Positions 6,893 to 16,319 of a stretch of DNA of 54,406 nt are shown here, in pieces. Under the pieces are notes generated by a model. The model saw nothing but the letters and a program-made list of their open reading frames with translations. It was not told the origin of the DNA and searched no databases. Positions within the stretch are counted from its first letter, which is position 1, and every line of letters begins with the position of its first letter. The translations under genes were made by a program, and so were the position numbers. The stretch comes from Candidatus Omnitrophota bacterium (GTDB taxonomy: Bacteria; Omnitrophota; Gorgyraeia; JAUYCX01): NCBI GenBank assembly GCA_030692045.1, contig JAUYCX010000101.1:1-54406 (forward strand), read 5' to 3'.

Positions 6893-8043
6893 CTTGGTTC
6901 TAAACAAAGAATCTTATATTTCCAAAACTCCTTTAAGCCCCCCTGAATAAAACTTAAGTTTGTCAAATACTTCATCTTGCACCAAACCCAAAATTTATTT
7001 TTTGGCTCCATATCAAAATTCCATTTTATATATTGATAGGCAAAATAGAGCATTAATAAAAATGATAGGAGAGTGAAAATCGGCAAAATCATTCCTCTGA
7101 GAATTAAACTCAAAATCAATCCTACGATAAAAAATAAAGCAAAAATATGCATCAGATGAAAATTACCTAAATAAATAAAGCCTTTAACGGGAAAAGGCAT
7201 TACAATTGCAGGATTGCCTTTTTTAAACTGAAAAATAATTTCTAAGACATTTTTTTTAACATATTTATCAATCAAAGGAAGATGCGCCTGACCATAAGCC
7301 ACCCAAACTTTTCTTAGAGAACTTAAATCAGCCCTGTGCATATGGTCAACCTTGGCTTTGGGCGCAAAATAAAATTTCCAGCCGCGGCTTCTGTGTTGAT
7401 AACTTAAATCCATATCTTCTCCTGTGGGCCTGTCCCAAAACTTGGCTTCAATTTGTTGCATTGCGGCTTTACGATATGCCACATTGCAGGTGCCAAAGAA
7501 ATATGCCTTGTGGCCGCCTACATCAGTGGGATTTGGCAAAAGGGGAAATTCAGGAAAATATCCTTGCTTAATAAATCCGTAGCGAGGAGAAACCATATTA
7601 AAACGAAAATGCTGGCACCACGCCTCAACTAAATTATCCGGGTCAACCTTTAAAGTATAAACCTCTCCGCCCACAGCGGCAATCTTTGGGTCTTGCTCAA
7701 AATGTTTAAGCATTTCATTGAGCCAGTTTTTATCTGGGGCGCAATCAGCGTCGGTAAAGAATAAAAAGTCTCCCTTTACAACTTCTAATGCCCTATTACG
7801 GGCGAAGCCAGGCGAGGGGCAGTTTGGCACCTCTACCAATTTTATAAAAGGATATTTTTTCTGCCAGCTTTTTATAATTTCAATTGTTTTGTCAGTTGAG
7901 CCGCCGTCGGCAATCACCCATTCCCAGCTGTTTCTGGGATAATCTAAATTAAGAAGATAATCAAAGGTCTTCTCAATTGTGCGCTCAAAATTTTTAACTG
8001 GGATAATTATGGAAACAAAAGGCTTCTCCGCATTAATATTCAT
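6886..8043 (-). CDS. Family 2 glycosyltransferase with C-terminal membrane helices
   Basis: The 385-residue protein has a GT-A fold: V-S-I-I-I-P-V-K-N at 10-18, the first Asp region W-V-I-A-D-G-G-S-T-D at 42-51, the metal-binding F-F-T-D-A-D at 95-100 and the acceptor-site G-E-D-M-D near 217. Two to three hydrophobic segments follow between about 285 and 345, placing it at the membrane. It would transfer an unknown sugar from a nucleotide donor during cell-surface glycan or glycolipid synthesis. It is alone, not in a polysaccharide cluster. Its ATG overlaps the stop of a decayed nuclease fragment upstream. Confidence 0.85.
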   Translation of the reverse strand: MNINAEKPFVSIIIPVKNFERTIEKTFDYLLNLDYPRNSWEWVIADGGSTDKTIEIIKSWQKKYPFIKLVEVPNCPSPGFARNRALEVVKGDFLFFTDADCAPDKNWLNEMLKHFEQDPKIAAVGGEVYTLKVDPDNLVEAWCQHFRFNMVSPRYGFIKQGYFPEFPLLPNPTDVGGHKAYFFGTCNVAYRKAAMQQIEAKFWDRPTGEDMDLSYQHRSRGWKFYFAPKAKVDHMHRADLSSLRKVWVAYGQAHLPLIDKYVKKNVLEIIFQFKKGNPAIVMPFPVKGFIYLGNFHLMHIFALFFIVGLILSLILRGMILPIFTLLSFLLMLYFAYQYIKWNFDMEPKNKFWVWCKMKYLTNLSFIQGGLKEFWKYKILCLEPSF

Positions 8044-8219
8044 AAGCTAATCGCTCGTCTAAAAGCTCCTGATTTAAATACCTTCCCTCTTAACCTGAGT
8101 TTCTGTTCAATAACTACATCCAAGCCTGTATCAATTATAGCTACCAACGTATCAGCGTCAATAATCTTTTTTACAACTGCCTTGTAGGTAAAAAGCTCTT
8201 CTTTTGTGGCGCTTACCTT
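8040..8219 (-). pseudogene. Fragment of a thermonuclease (SNase)-like gene
   Basis: A 59-codon open stretch without a start codon reads E-L-F-T-Y-K-A-V-V-K-K-I-I-D-A-D-T-L-V and then E-Q-K-L-R-L-R-G. This is the opening of staphylococcal-nuclease-like domains (Y-x-A-x-V-x-x-V-x-D-G-D-T ... R-L-R-G-I). A stop codon bounds it upstream and the rest of the domain, including the second catalytic region, is missing. It is a relic adjoining the glycosyltransferase gene. Confidence 0.55.
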
Positions 8220-8272
8220 CTAGAAGTTTCAGAGTTCTGACACGGATTTTCTTCTCTACATTTCGTAAATTT

Positions 8273-8743
8273 CTATCGCGATATTTTTAATATTTTATAG
8301 CGTAATATGCCTGCAGGAATTGCAATCTTAACCACATCTTCCACTCTGTGGCCTAATAAGCTTTTGGCAATCGGCGCATTAACAGAAATCTTTCCTTGAG
8401 CATAATCTGCTTCTAATTCTGATACTAAAGTGTATTCTAATTCCTCATCAGTGTCTAAATCTTTAAGTTTAACTTTCGCACCGATAAAAACTTTATCCTT
8501 GTCAATTGCTTCATCTTCAAGGATGCGCACATTACTTAGCTTGTATTCGAGCTCTACAATTCTTTTCTCATTGAAGGCCTGGGCATCTTTAGCGGCATCA
8601 TATTCAGCATTTTCACCAATATCACCATGAGCTCTTGCCTCGCCAATTGCCTGGGAGAACTCTCTGCGTTTTACCTGTTTAAGATACGTTAATTCTTCCA
8701 GTAATTTAATATGTCCTTCTCTGGTTAAATATTCTTCTGCCAT
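8273..8743 (-). CDS. greA: Transcription elongation factor GreA
   Basis: The 156-residue length and layout are standard for GreA. An N-terminal antiparallel coiled coil (about 1-75) carries the tip motif G-D-I-G-E-N-A-E-Y-D, whose acidic residues assist RNA cleavage in the RNA polymerase active site. The C-terminal FKBP-like domain (about 80-156) contains the S-V-N-A-P-I-A-K-S-L-L-G-H signature. It rescues backtracked polymerase. A mini ferritin-like gene lies upstream on the same strand and a nuclease relic downstream, so it may be transcribed alone. Confidence 0.95.
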   Translation of the reverse strand: MAEEYLTREGHIKLLEELTYLKQVKRREFSQAIGEARAHGDIGENAEYDAAKDAQAFNEKRIVELEYKLSNVRILEDEAIDKDKVFIGAKVKLKDLDTDEELEYTLVSELEADYAQGKISVNAPIAKSLLGHRVEDVVKIAIPAGILRYKILKISR

Positions 8744-8856
8744 AGTTATTACTATTTAATACAAAATTAGTAGAATTAAGTAATGTGTCACCGGATTTAT
8801 GGCTGAATTAAGGTACGTGTCCCCCGGAATTCTATGTGTACACGAAATTCTTTGAC

Positions 8857-9027
8857 CTATAACTCGGCGATTTTCTTCTCAATCATCGCTACATGTTTCT
8901 GCTCTTCATTCAACAAAAAATAAAATAAATCTTTCAACGCAGGATGTTCGGCCAGTAATCTTTTGTAGGCCTCTACTGCATTTTGCTCTTTTGATAAAGC
9001 TAATTTCAAAGCTTCGATTTGAATCAT
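8857..9027 (-). CDS. Mini ferritin-like / rubrerythrin-like protein (56 aa)
   Basis: A 56-codon gene starts at an ATG preceded by a good ribosome binding site (GGAGGGG, 4 bases upstream). It encodes two helices, with A-L-K-L-A-L-S-K-E-Q-N-A-V-E-A-Y in the first and L-L-N-E-E-Q-K-H-V-A-M-I-E-K-K in the second. The E-x-x-A-x-x-x-Y and E-E-x-x-H patterns are those of one half of a ferritin-like di-iron bundle, so a dimer would be needed to complete a site. A paralogue with the same layout lies at 17390-17617. The function is unknown; a metal or peroxide-related role is a guess. Confidence 0.7.
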   Translation of the reverse strand: MIQIEALKLALSKEQNAVEAYKRLLAEHPALKDLFYFLLNEEQKHVAMIEKKIAEL

Positions 9028-9164
9028 AAGCCCCTCCTGTTTCTGGTAACCTTGCAGAAATCAGAAACCTTATCAACGACCTCAAATAATTAGGTAGTTC
9101 TGACACGGGTTTTTCTGGCAAGTCTTTGATTTTTTGTTTACTTGTCATTAGGTTGTTTGTTCCT

Positions 9165-10010
9165 TTATTGCCAAATTATTTCCTCTGCATTAAATACCGG
9201 GCCATCCTTACAAACTCTTTTATGCCCCTGTTTTGTATTAACTACACAACCGAAACAGGCTCCTATTCCGCAAGCCATATGCTCTTCTAAGGAAACTTGT
9301 GCAGAAATTCTGTGTCTTTTTGAAAGCAAAGCAACCTCTTTTAACATTGGTTTGGGACCGCAGGCATAAATTACAGTTGTCAGATGACAGATGTCAGATG
9401 ACAGAATTTTATTTAACAGTGCGGCTATCTTTCCTTTAAAACCCTTTGAACCATCATCCGTAGAAATTTTGATCTCACAACCTAATTTATCAAAATCCTT
9501 CTCGCAGAGAATTTGGCTTTTTGTCTTTGCGCCAATTAAAACCATAATTCTGTCTTCTGTCTTCTGTCTTCTGTCTTCTAATACTTTTTCTGCCAGAAAA
9601 ATTAGCGGCGCAACTCCCATTCCTCCAGCAACGAGTATCGAGTATCCCCTCGACTTCGCTCGGGGCAGGCTAGTATCGAGTATCGAAAACCCGTTTCCCA
9701 ACGGCCCAATAACATCCAAATAATCTCCTGCTTTTCTCTGCGACAAAATCTGAGTACTTTTACCTATAACCTTATACAGAATTTGAACTTCATTTTTGAT
9801 TTTTGATTTTTGATTTTTGATTTTGTGTATACTAAACGGCCTTCTTAAAAATGGCTCATAATCATTGCTAACTTTAATATTTATAAACTGGCCGGGAAGA
9901 GCTGTCTTTGCGATCTGCGGGGCTTTTATAATTAATTTGTAATACCCTTGTGTAACTGGGTAATTAGCAATAATTTTAAATTTTTTCTGAATCACCCTAA
10001 TCTTTTGCAT
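9165..10010 (-). CDS. pyrK: Dihydroorotate dehydrogenase electron-transfer subunit PyrK, with in-frame repeat insertions
   Basis: PyrK passes electrons from the FMN of PyrD to NAD through FAD and a [2Fe-2S] cluster. The FAD-binding R-R-P-F-S-I-H lies near 56, V-A-G-G-M-G-V-A-P-L in the NAD domain, and the cluster cysteines in C-G-I-G-A-C-F-G-C plus a later C-K-D-G. I start at the ATG at 10010, giving 281 residues; a start at 10040 would only add a hydrophobic tail read from the upstream gene. It is longer than usual (about 250-260) because of four in-frame insertions of short-unit repeats (9374-9404, 9551-9578, 9632-9687, 9793-9822) that read as K-N-Q-K-S-K-I-K-N, E-D-R-R-Q-K-T-E-D-R and similar. 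No pyrD is next to it in this window. Confidence 0.88.
   Translation of the reverse strand: MQKIRVIQKKFKIIANYPVTQGYYKLIIKAPQIAKTALPGQFINIKVSNDYEPFLRRPFSIHKIKNQKSKIKNEVQILYKVIGKSTQILSQRKAGDYLDVIGPLGNGFSILDTSLPRAKSRGYSILVAGGMGVAPLIFLAEKVLEDRRQKTEDRIMVLIGAKTKSQILCEKDFDKLGCEIKISTDDGSKGFKGKIAALLNKILSSDICHLTTVIYACGPKPMLKEVALLSKRHRISAQVSLEEHMACGIGACFGCVVNTKQGHKRVCKDGPVFNAEEIIWQ
9374..9404. repeat. Heptamer repeat inside pyrK (1)
   Basis: On the gene strand the unit CTGTCAT alternates with CTGACAT four times. It encodes part of the S-S-D-I-C-H-L-T-T stretch just before the conserved Y-A-C-G-P region. The open frame is kept. Confidence 0.7.
9551..9578. repeat. Heptamer repeat inside pyrK (2)
   Basis: The perfect unit TGTCTTC is repeated four times (28 bases). 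On the gene strand it reads GAAGACA and encodes E-D-R-R-Q-K-T-E-D-R, a segment foreign to PyrK. Confidence 0.85.
9632..9687. repeat. Palindromic repeat inside pyrK (3)
   Basis: Two GAGTATC-type units, a hairpin CCCC-TCGACTTCGCTC-GGGG, then GTATCGA units again. It encodes S-L-P-R-A-K-S-R-G-Y-S between the FAD and NAD domains. The hairpin word CTCGACTTCGCTCGG recurs in the interrupted tRNA at 43.37 kb. Confidence 0.7.
9793..9822. repeat. Heptamer repeat inside pyrK (4)
   Basis: The unit TTTTTGA is repeated four times on the plus strand. On the gene strand it reads AAAATCA and encodes K-N-Q-K-S-K-I-K-N after the R-R-P-F-S-I-H motif. Confidence 0.85.
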
Positions 10011-10665
10011 AACTAATAAAAAACAGAAAAATAACAACAATGACAGCGAAAATAATCAATTCCCAAAGATATTCAGTTAAATCATAGTGCCTTAAATCCT
10101 TTAAAAACGCAATTAACAAAAATAAAACCAACCAGCCAAAAGCAGTCCACAATTCTTTTTTAATCCAAGGGAAGTTTTTAATATTGAAATATTTTTTAAA
10201 TTCCTTTTTAAAGATTTTGTTTATTTTGGGTATAAAACGCGGAACGCTTGATAAATATTCTTGATAAACCTCGCCAAATCTTTCTAATAAAATCTTTTCT
10301 TCTGTGCGAACTTGTGGTTGGAATCTTAAGAAAAAGACAATTATAAAAATTATAATTATCCAAGGGTTGCCCAATAAAAATGTGAAGGCCACTCCCGTTA
10401 AAAAACTACCCAGATACATAGGATTTCTTACCGCAGCATAAAGCCCGTCTCTAACTAAGGCATTGCCCTCTTTAGAATGTTCAAGCTTATAGGCGCGGCC
10501 AACAATGCGCAGGAACATGCCTATCAGAAAAAAGCTAAAGGCAAGAGAAACCAATGCCTTATTTAAAACCGGGCTATAATGAGAAGGCGCAAGAATTAAC
10601 AAAGCAATGTAAGTAACTATTCCTAAACCAGCTAATATGCCGTTTGTTTTTATTCGCTTTTTCAT
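9997..10665 (-). CDS. Isoprenylcysteine carboxyl methyltransferase/PEMT-like integral membrane methyltransferase
   Basis: The 222-residue membrane protein has at least four hydrophobic helices and the family signature L-V-R-D-G-L-Y-A-A-V-R-N-P-M-Y-L-G near 71-87. Its second half is E-E-K-I-L-L-E-R-F-G-x-x-Y-x-x-Y, then V-P-R-F-I-P. These bind S-adenosylmethionine in ICMT/phospholipid methyltransferase-like enzymes. The physiological substrate (lipid, small thiol or protein) cannot be predicted. Its start codon lies in the base of the hairpin element E2, and it has no clear ribosome binding site. Its 3' end overlaps the pyrK start by 14 bases. Confidence 0.8.
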   Translation of the reverse strand: MKKRIKTNGILAGLGIVTYIALLILAPSHYSPVLNKALVSLAFSFFLIGMFLRIVGRAYKLEHSKEGNALVRDGLYAAVRNPMYLGSFLTGVAFTFLLGNPWIIIIFIIVFFLRFQPQVRTEEKILLERFGEVYQEYLSSVPRFIPKINKIFKKEFKKYFNIKNFPWIKKELWTAFGWLVLFLLIAFLKDLRHYDLTEYLWELIIFAVIVVIFLFFISYAKD

Positions 10666-10743
10666 TTAATGAGACCACAATTTATGGAACGAAGTGAACA
10701 TAAATTGTATGGTCGAATTAAATCCGCCAAAGCTTTGTGGCGG
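10664..10743. repeat. Nested hairpin element E2
   Basis: Hairpin 10664-10723 has outer stem ATTTAAT/ATTAAAT, GA/GA internal loop, GACCA/TGGTC and CAATTTATG/CATAAATTG around GAACGAAGTGAA. Compared with E3 and E5 the inner stem changed on both sides (AACTTATG to AATTTATG), so base pairing is kept. A second hairpin CCGCCA-AAGCTT-TGTGGCGG follows. The element occupies the whole mutM-ICMT gap. Confidence 0.8.
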
Positions 10744-10753
10744 ATGAACTCTC

Positions 10754-11554
10754 TCACCTTTGACACTTAGGGCAAAAATATGTTCCCCGTCCACCCAAAG
10801 CAATTCTCTGGATAGGGGTTTTACAAACTAAACAAGGCTTTCCCTCTCTGTCATAAACCTTGTGATGCTTAACGTAATTTCCTGGCTTTCCAGAAAGTTG
10901 AACATACTGGTCAACTGAAGAACCACCAAAATGTATTGCCTCATTTAAAACATCTTTTATCTCTTTAAATAATAATTCCTTTTCTTTGTCTGACAATAAG
11001 GCTGCGCTTCTTTGCGGATGAATTTTCGCACGAAATAATACTTCCGCTGCATAAAGATTTCCCACGCCTGAAATAAAAGTCTGGTCCATTAAAAGAGGCT
11101 TAATCTTGGTTTTTTTAGCATTAAGCAGGGCTTTGAATTTGTTAACATCTAAACCAAATGGTTCTAGTCCTAAGGTTTTAAAAAACTGCAGATTTTCCCA
11201 ATTATCTACAAGCCGCAGTTCCCCTAAAAGTCTGCGGTCATTAAAATCCAAGTTTTTTCCGTCGGATAACTTAAAACTTACGCGAGCCTGCTTTCCTGCA
11301 CCGGGATACACAAGTTGTCCGGTCATACGTAGATGCACAACCAGAAATTTTCCATTAGATAATTCAAAAATTAATGCCTTGCCTTTTCTTAAGATATTTT
11401 TTATTACCGCGCCGGCTAATTCTTTTTTAAATTTTTCCTTTGATGGCTGTTTGATAACAAAAGGGTTATAAATAATAACCTCTTTTATTTTTTTGTTTAA
11501 AACAGTTTTTTCTAATTCCCGCTTTATTGTCTCGACTTCCGGAAGTTCTGGCAT
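10754..11554 (-). CDS. mutM: Formamidopyrimidine-DNA glycosylase (Fpg/MutM)
   Basis: It removes 8-oxoguanine and ring-opened purines and cleaves the abasic site. After removal of Met1 the N-terminus P-E-L-P-E-V-E-T provides the catalytic Pro and Glu, followed by H-L-R-M-T-G-Q-L near 74-81. The helix-two-turn-helix contains S-G-V-G-N-L-Y-A-A-E. The C-terminal zinc finger C-L-V-C ... C-P-K-C occupies the last 25 residues with the conserved G-G-R-G-T-Y-F. The length of 266 is typical. It abuts yjbQ directly (stop and start one base apart), suggesting cotranscription downstream of carAB. Confidence 0.95.
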   Translation of the reverse strand: MPELPEVETIKRELEKTVLNKKIKEVIIYNPFVIKQPSKEKFKKELAGAVIKNILRKGKALIFELSNGKFLVVHLRMTGQLVYPGAGKQARVSFKLSDGKNLDFNDRRLLGELRLVDNWENLQFFKTLGLEPFGLDVNKFKALLNAKKTKIKPLLMDQTFISGVGNLYAAEVLFRAKIHPQRSAALLSDKEKELLFKEIKDVLNEAIHFGGSSVDQYVQLSGKPGNYVKHHKVYDREGKPCLVCKTPIQRIALGGRGTYFCPKCQR

Positions 11555-11950
11555 TTAAGCCTCCATAATTTTAACCCACGCCTCTCTTTGCCTTGGTCCG
11601 TCGAATTCGCAAAAATAAATTCCCTGCCAAGTGCCGAGTTTGAGGGCGCCTCCTTCAATAATTAAATTTATGGAGGCGCCCAACAAGCTTGCTTTAATAT
11701 GTGCGGCGGCATTTCCCTCGCTATGGCTGTAATTATCTTCAAATGGAATAATTTTATTTAATTCCTTCAAAATATCCTTGCGCACTGAGGGGTCGGCATT
11801 TTCATTAATAGTAATTCCCGCGGTTGTATGCGGCACAAAAACAATACAAATACCCTCTTTAACTTTGCTTTTATTAATTATCGCCTCGATTTTATCAGTG
11901 ATATCAATTAACTCAATACGATTATCTGTTTTTATGTTTAGTTTTTCCAT
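11555..11950 (-). CDS. YjbQ/UPF0047 family protein
   Basis: The 131-residue protein matches the small YjbQ family: [10 protein letters not shown] near 41-50, [15 protein letters not shown] near 73-87 and the closing [15 protein letters not shown]. Some members show weak thiamine-phosphate synthase activity, but the true role is unsettled. The conserved His residues suggest a metal site. Its start lies 29 bases inside the 3' end of carB, so translation is probably coupled. Confidence 0.9.
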   Translation of the reverse strand: MEKLNIKTDNRIELIDITDKIEAIINKSKVKEGICIVFVPHTTAGITINENADPSVRKDILKELNKIIPFEDNYSHSEGNAAAHIKASLLGASINLIIEGGALKLGTWQGIYFCEFDGPRQREAWVKIMEA

Positions 11951-14900
11951 ATTCCTGCAATGATTTTACATCTAAGTCATTTTTCATTAAAACCTCAATA
12001 CCACTAACCGAAGCAATTGCACCAGGAATTGTGGTGATACAAGGCAGTCCATGCATTATTGCATGCGAACGAATCTTAATCTCATCTGCGCGCGGTATGC
12101 GACCAGAGGGTGTATTGATAATAAGCTTTATAGAATTATCTTTCATTAAATCAATAATGTTTGGGCTCCCTTGCGCAAGTTTCGGAATTGCTTTAACCTT
12201 TATGCCTTTATGCTCTAAAGCTTTGGCTGTGCCTTTTGTTGCCACAAGCGTAAAACCTAATTCCATCAATCTTTTGGCAACTGGAATAATTGCATTTTTA
12301 TGCTTGTCTTTTACGCTGATAAAAACATCTCCTTGTGTAGGTAAATTTTGCCCAGCGGCTAACTGACTTTTTAAATATGCCCGACCAAAATCTGTATCAA
12401 TTCCCATTACCTCGCCAGTTGACTTCATCTCAGGGCCTAACATAATATCCACTCCCGGAAAACGGTTAAAGGGAAACACAGATTCTTTAACGCAAACATG
12501 TTCAGGGATTATTTCTTTAGTAAAGCCTAATTCCTTAAGCGTCATTCCAGCCATAACCTTGGCTGCCAATTTCGCCAGCGGCACACCAATTGCTTTAGAA
12601 ACAAAGGGTATGGTTCTGGAGGCGCGCGGGTTTACCTCCAAAACATAAACAATATTATCCTTTACAGCATATTGAACATTCATTAAACCTACAACCTTTA
12701 ATTCTTTTGCCATAGCATTGCTGGCTTGGCGGATTTTCTCAATAATTTCCCCAGACAAAGAAAAAGGAGGTAAAACCATTGCCGCGTCTCCAGAGTGTAC
12801 CCCTGCTTCTTCAATATGCTCCAATATGCCGCCGATTACAAAGGTTTTACCGTCGGAAATCATATCTACATCCACTTCAATGGCATCCTCTAAAAATTTA
12901 TCAATCAGGATTGGATGGTCGGGTGAAACCTCGCTTGCCTCCTTGATAAATTTTTCTAAAACATCTTGGCTATAAACAATTTCCATTGCCCTTCCACCCA
13001 AAACATAAGAAGGCCTAACCAAAACCGGATAGCCCAATTTTTGGGCAACCCTTTTTGCCTCTGCAAAGGTAAAGGCAGTCCCGTTAGCTGGCTGGATTAA
13101 TTTTAATTTATCCAACAAATTTTTGAATTTCTCCCGGTCTTCGGCAATATCAATTGATTGTGGGCTTGTGCCAATAATCTTTACACCTGCCTTTTGCAAG
13201 GGAAGGCTCAAGTTTAAAGGGGTTTGCCCGCCAAATTGCACAATTACACCGTCGGGCTTTTCCTTATCCACAATGTTTAACACATCTTCTTTGGTTAAGG
13301 GTTCAAAATAAAGTTTATCTGAGGTATCATAATCTGTAGAAACTGTCTCTGGGTTAGAGTTAACCATAATTGTCTCAAAGCCAATCTCTTTTAAAGCAAA
13401 AGAGGCATGCACACAGCAATAATCAAATTCAATGCCCTGGCCAATTCTATTGGGGCCGCCGCCTAAAATCATAATCTTCTTTCCGCCACACTGCGTGGCG
13501 GGCTTTACAGAAGTGCGTGTCTCATCCTCAGTTTCATAGGTAGAATAAAAATAGGGAGTGTAGGCTTCAAATTCTGCGGCGCAAGTATCAACTAACTTGT
13601 AAGTAGTTTCGATTTTTTCTCTCTTGCGCAAGGAACGAATCGCATCTTCATCTGTTTTAAAAATATTTGCCAGTTGTTTATCAGAAAACCCGAATTGTTT
13701 GGCTCTGAGTAATTGCTCAGATGTCAGATTTTTTCTGTCATCTGTCATCTGTTTTTCTAACTCCACAATCTCTTTTATATTCTGCAAAAACCATTTATCA
13801 ATTTTGGTTAAAGCATAGATTTTATCAATGCCCATTCCTTGACGCATGGCATCGGCAATGTAAAAAATCCGCTCGGCATTTGGAGTTTTTAGCTTTTCCT
13901 CTATTTTCGGATTTCGGATTTCGGATTTCGGATTTAAAATACTATCCAAACCATTCTTTCTGATTTCTAAACCGCGCAGCCCCTTTTGCAAAGCCTCTTT
14001 AAAGGTTCTGCCAATTGCCATGGTTTCACCCACAGACTTCATCGAGGTATCTAAAATTGCCTTTGCCCCGGGAAATTTCTCAAATGTAAAGCGAGGAATT
14101 TTTACCACACAATAATCAATTGTCGGCTCAAAGCTTGCCGGAGTTTCTTTGGTAATGTCATTGGGAATTTCATCCAGTGTATAGCCAATAGCTAATTTTG
14201 CCGCAATTTTTGCAATAGGAAATCCAGTTGCCTTTGAGGCCAAGGCAGATGAACGAGAAACTCTGGGATTAATCTCAATAATTACCATTTTGCCATTATC
14301 CGGATTAACTGCAAATTGGATATTGCTACCGCCAGTTTCAACGCCAATCTCTCTAATTGCTTTGATGGAGGCATCACGCATCAATTGATATTCTTTATCA
14401 GTTAAGGTTTGTGCTGGAGCAACGGTAATAGAGTCTCCTGTATGCACTCCCATAGGGTCGAAATTTTCAATTGAGCAGATAATTACCACATTATCCTTTT
14501 TATCGCGCATTACCTCTAATTCAAATTCCTTCCAGCCGACTACTGATTCTTCAATTAAAATTTGATGAATCATACTGTATTCCAGGCCGCGAGCGCTTAT
14601 TTCTAAAAATTCTTCTTTAGTTTCGGCAATGCCGCCGCCTGTGCCGCCTAAGGTAAAGGCAGGACGAATAACCAGAGGCAGGCCTATTTCATTTAAAACT
14701 TTTTTTGCATCATCCATATTGTAGGCTAAGCCACTTGGCGGAACATCCAAGCCAATTTTTTTCATTGATTCTCTAAATAATAGCCTATCCTCTGCTTTTT
14801 TAATTGCCTGTTCATCTGCGCCAATCATTTCTACATTGTATTTTTTTAGAATTCCTCGGCGAGCAACTTCAATTGCCGTATTTAAACCAGTTTGGCCACC

Positions 14901-15170
14901 AAGGGTTGGGAGCAATGCATCTGGTTTCTCCTTAGCAATAATTTTCTCAATAATTTCTGGCGTAATTGGCTCAATATAAGTTCTGTGGGCAAATTGGGGG
15001 TCAGTCATAATTGTAGCGGGATTGGAGTTTACTAAAATAACCTTAAAACCCTCTTCTTTTAAGGCCTTGCAAGCTTGAGTTCCTGAATAATCAAACTCAC
15101 AGGCTTGGGAAATAATAATCGGCCCTGAGCCGATGATTAGAATTTTTTTGATATCAGTTCGTTTGGGCAT
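11922..15170 (-). CDS. carB: Carbamoyl-phosphate synthase large subunit, with two in-frame repeat insertions
   Basis: The 1082-residue enzyme makes carbamoyl phosphate from bicarbonate, ammonia (from CarA) and two ATP. Two tandem ATP-grasp halves are visible, each starting with K-I-x-I-x-G-x-G-P. The first has [12 protein letters not shown] and the second [14 protein letters not shown]-terminal methylglyoxal synthase-like allosteric domain contains T-x-G-T-A-K-A-L. The oligomerisation region between the halves carries foreign short repeats: [10 protein letters not shown] near 411-420 from four CGGATTT units, and [10 protein letters not shown] near 472-481. It follows carA after a 26-base gap and overlaps yjbQ. 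Confidence 0.96.
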   Translation of the reverse strand: MPKRTDIKKILIIGSGPIIISQACEFDYSGTQACKALKEEGFKVILVNSNPATIMTDPQFAHRTYIEPITPEIIEKIIAKEKPDALLPTLGGQTGLNTAIEVARRGILKKYNVEMIGADEQAIKKAEDRLLFRESMKKIGLDVPPSGLAYNMDDAKKVLNEIGLPLVIRPAFTLGGTGGGIAETKEEFLEISARGLEYSMIHQILIEESVVGWKEFELEVMRDKKDNVVIICSIENFDPMGVHTGDSITVAPAQTLTDKEYQLMRDASIKAIREIGVETGGSNIQFAVNPDNGKMVIIEINPRVSRSSALASKATGFPIAKIAAKLAIGYTLDEIPNDITKETPASFEPTIDYCVVKIPRFTFEKFPGAKAILDTSMKSVGETMAIGRTFKEALQKGLRGLEIRKNGLDSILNPKSEIRNPKIEEKLKTPNAERIFYIADAMRQGMGIDKIYALTKIDKWFLQNIKEIVELEKQMTDDRKNLTSEQLLRAKQFGFSDKQLANIFKTDEDAIRSLRKREKIETTYKLVDTCAAEFEAYTPYFYSTYETEDETRTSVKPATQCGGKKIMILGGGPNRIGQGIEFDYCCVHASFALKEIGFETIMVNSNPETVSTDYDTSDKLYFEPLTKEDVLNIVDKEKPDGVIVQFGGQTPLNLSLPLQKAGVKIIGTSPQSIDIAEDREKFKNLLDKLKLIQPANGTAFTFAEAKRVAQKLGYPVLVRPSYVLGGRAMEIVYSQDVLEKFIKEASEVSPDHPILIDKFLEDAIEVDVDMISDGKTFVIGGILEHIEEAGVHSGDAAMVLPPFSLSGEIIEKIRQASNAMAKELKVVGLMNVQYAVKDNIVYVLEVNPRASRTIPFVSKAIGVPLAKLAAKVMAGMTLKELGFTKEIIPEHVCVKESVFPFNRFPGVDIMLGPEMKSTGEVMGIDTDFGRAYLKSQLAAGQNLPTQGDVFISVKDKHKNAIIPVAKRLMELGFTLVATKGTAKALEHKGIKVKAIPKLAQGSPNIIDLMKDNSIKLIINTPSGRIPRADEIKIRSHAIMHGLPCITTIPGAIASVSGIEVLMKNDLDVKSLQEYGKTKHKNR
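13717..13752. repeat. Short-unit palindrome inside carB (1)
   Basis: CTCAGATGTCAGA on one side faces TCTGTCATCTGTCATCTG on the other around a T run. It is the same word family as in pyrK and the carA tail. It encodes [12 protein letters not shown] and stays in frame. Confidence 0.7.
13908..13935. repeat. Heptamer repeat inside carB (2)
   Basis: The perfect unit CGGATTT occurs four times in tandem (28 bases). It encodes [10 protein letters not shown] in the linker between the two halves of CarB. Confidence 0.85.
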
Positions 15171-15173
15171 ATT

Positions 15174-15241
15174 TTTCAGATGTCAGAAGACAGAAGTCAG
15201 AAGTCAGATTTTCTGTCTTCTGTTTTCTGTCCTCTGTTTTC
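15174..15241. repeat. Heptamer palindrome at the carA-carB junction
   Basis: GTCAGAA/GACAGAA units are answered by TTCTGTC units in inverse orientation. The palindrome fills the carA-carB gap and encodes the last residues of CarA. Confidence 0.8.
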
Positions 15242-16309
15242 TTCCATTATCTCGATAAACTGCTGGAATAAATAATTTGCATCATGCGGCCCGGGTGATG
15301 CCTCGGGATGATACTGCACGCTAAAAACAGGTAGTTTTTTATGCTTCATTCCCTCGGCAGTTTTATCGTATAAATTTATATGGGTTAATTCTATATCTTT
15401 GCCTTTGAGAGAATTCATATCCAGATTAAAGCCATGATTTTGTGCGGTAATTTCTACCTGCCGTGTTTCCAAATTCATTACCGGATGATTTGCGCCGTGA
15501 TGGCCGAATTTTAATTTATAGGTTTTTCCGCCAAAGGCTAATCCCAGTAATTGATGTCCCAAACAAATGCCAAAAATCGGCAGTTGCTCAAGCATCTTTT
15601 TTATCTCTTCAATGATATAACCCAATGCCGCGGGATCTCCGGGACCATTGGAAAGAAATAAACCATCTGGCTTCATCTTTAAAATTTCTTCTGCTTTTGT
15701 AGTTGAAGGAACTACGGTTACTAAACAATCATGAGCCTCAAGCAATCGCAAAATATTTAATTTTGCCCCAAAATCCATTGCTACAACCTTGTATTTACCG
15801 GTTTTGCTCCACTGATAAATATTTTTGCAGGTTACCTCAGGAATTAAATCTCGCCCCAACATTGATGGCGAGGCAATAACCTTTTTTAAAAAGCTCTCTT
15901 TATTTAAATCAACCGTGGAAATCCCGCCTTTCATCGCACCTTTTAGGCGAATGTGCCGCGTTAAAGCTCGCGTATCCACACTGCTAATTCCTACAATATT
16001 GTGTTTTTTTAAATAATCATCCAAACTAATTTTTGCGCGCCAGTTAGAATAAATTGTGCTTTTTTCTTTAACGACAAAACCTTCTGCCCAAATGCGGCAG
16101 CTTTCCACATCCTCTTCATTAACACCATAATTGCCAATCAGAGGATAGGTCATGGTTACAATTTGTCCCTTGTATGAGGGGTCGGTTAAAATCTCCTGAT
16201 AGCCCATCATAGAGGTATTAAAAACTACTTCGCCAAGGGTCTCGCCTTCTGCGCCAAAATTTTCTCCCACTAAACAAAAACCATCTTCTAAAAGTAATAT
16301 TGCCTTCAT
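15197..16309 (-). CDS. carA: Carbamoyl-phosphate synthase small (glutaminase) subunit
   Basis: CarA hydrolyses glutamine and channels ammonia to CarB. The N-terminal small domain is followed by a class I glutamine amidotransferase domain. The nucleophile elbow F-G-I-C-L-G-H-Q places the catalytic Cys at 249, and Y-H-P-E-A-S-P-G-P gives His334 and Glu336. S-N-G-P-G-D-P-A is at 220-227. The last 13 residues ([12 protein letters not shown] and neighbours) are translated from a heptamer palindrome that also forms the carA-carB gap, so the native stop was probably displaced. The 370-residue length is otherwise normal. It is followed by carB. Confidence 0.96.
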   Translation of the reverse strand: MKAILLLEDGFCLVGENFGAEGETLGEVVFNTSMMGYQEILTDPSYKGQIVTMTYPLIGNYGVNEEDVESCRIWAEGFVVKEKSTIYSNWRAKISLDDYLKKHNIVGISSVDTRALTRHIRLKGAMKGGISTVDLNKESFLKKVIASPSMLGRDLIPEVTCKNIYQWSKTGKYKVVAMDFGAKLNILRLLEAHDCLVTVVPSTTKAEEILKMKPDGLFLSNGPGDPAALGYIIEEIKKMLEQLPIFGICLGHQLLGLAFGGKTYKLKFGHHGANHPVMNLETRQVEITAQNHGFNLDMNSLKGKDIELTHINLYDKTAEGMKHKKLPVFSVQYHPEASPGPHDANYLFQQFIEIMEENRGQKTEDRKSDF

Positions 16310-16319
16310 TTTTTCTCTT

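Noticed and set aside
8906-9148. 80-codon frame on the minus strand overlapping the mini ferritin-like gene
   Set aside because: It has no family features after the first 14 residues and overlaps a gene with a better ribosome binding site. The opening M-T-S-K-Q-K-I-K-D-L-P may be another radC-like scrap but is too short to claim.
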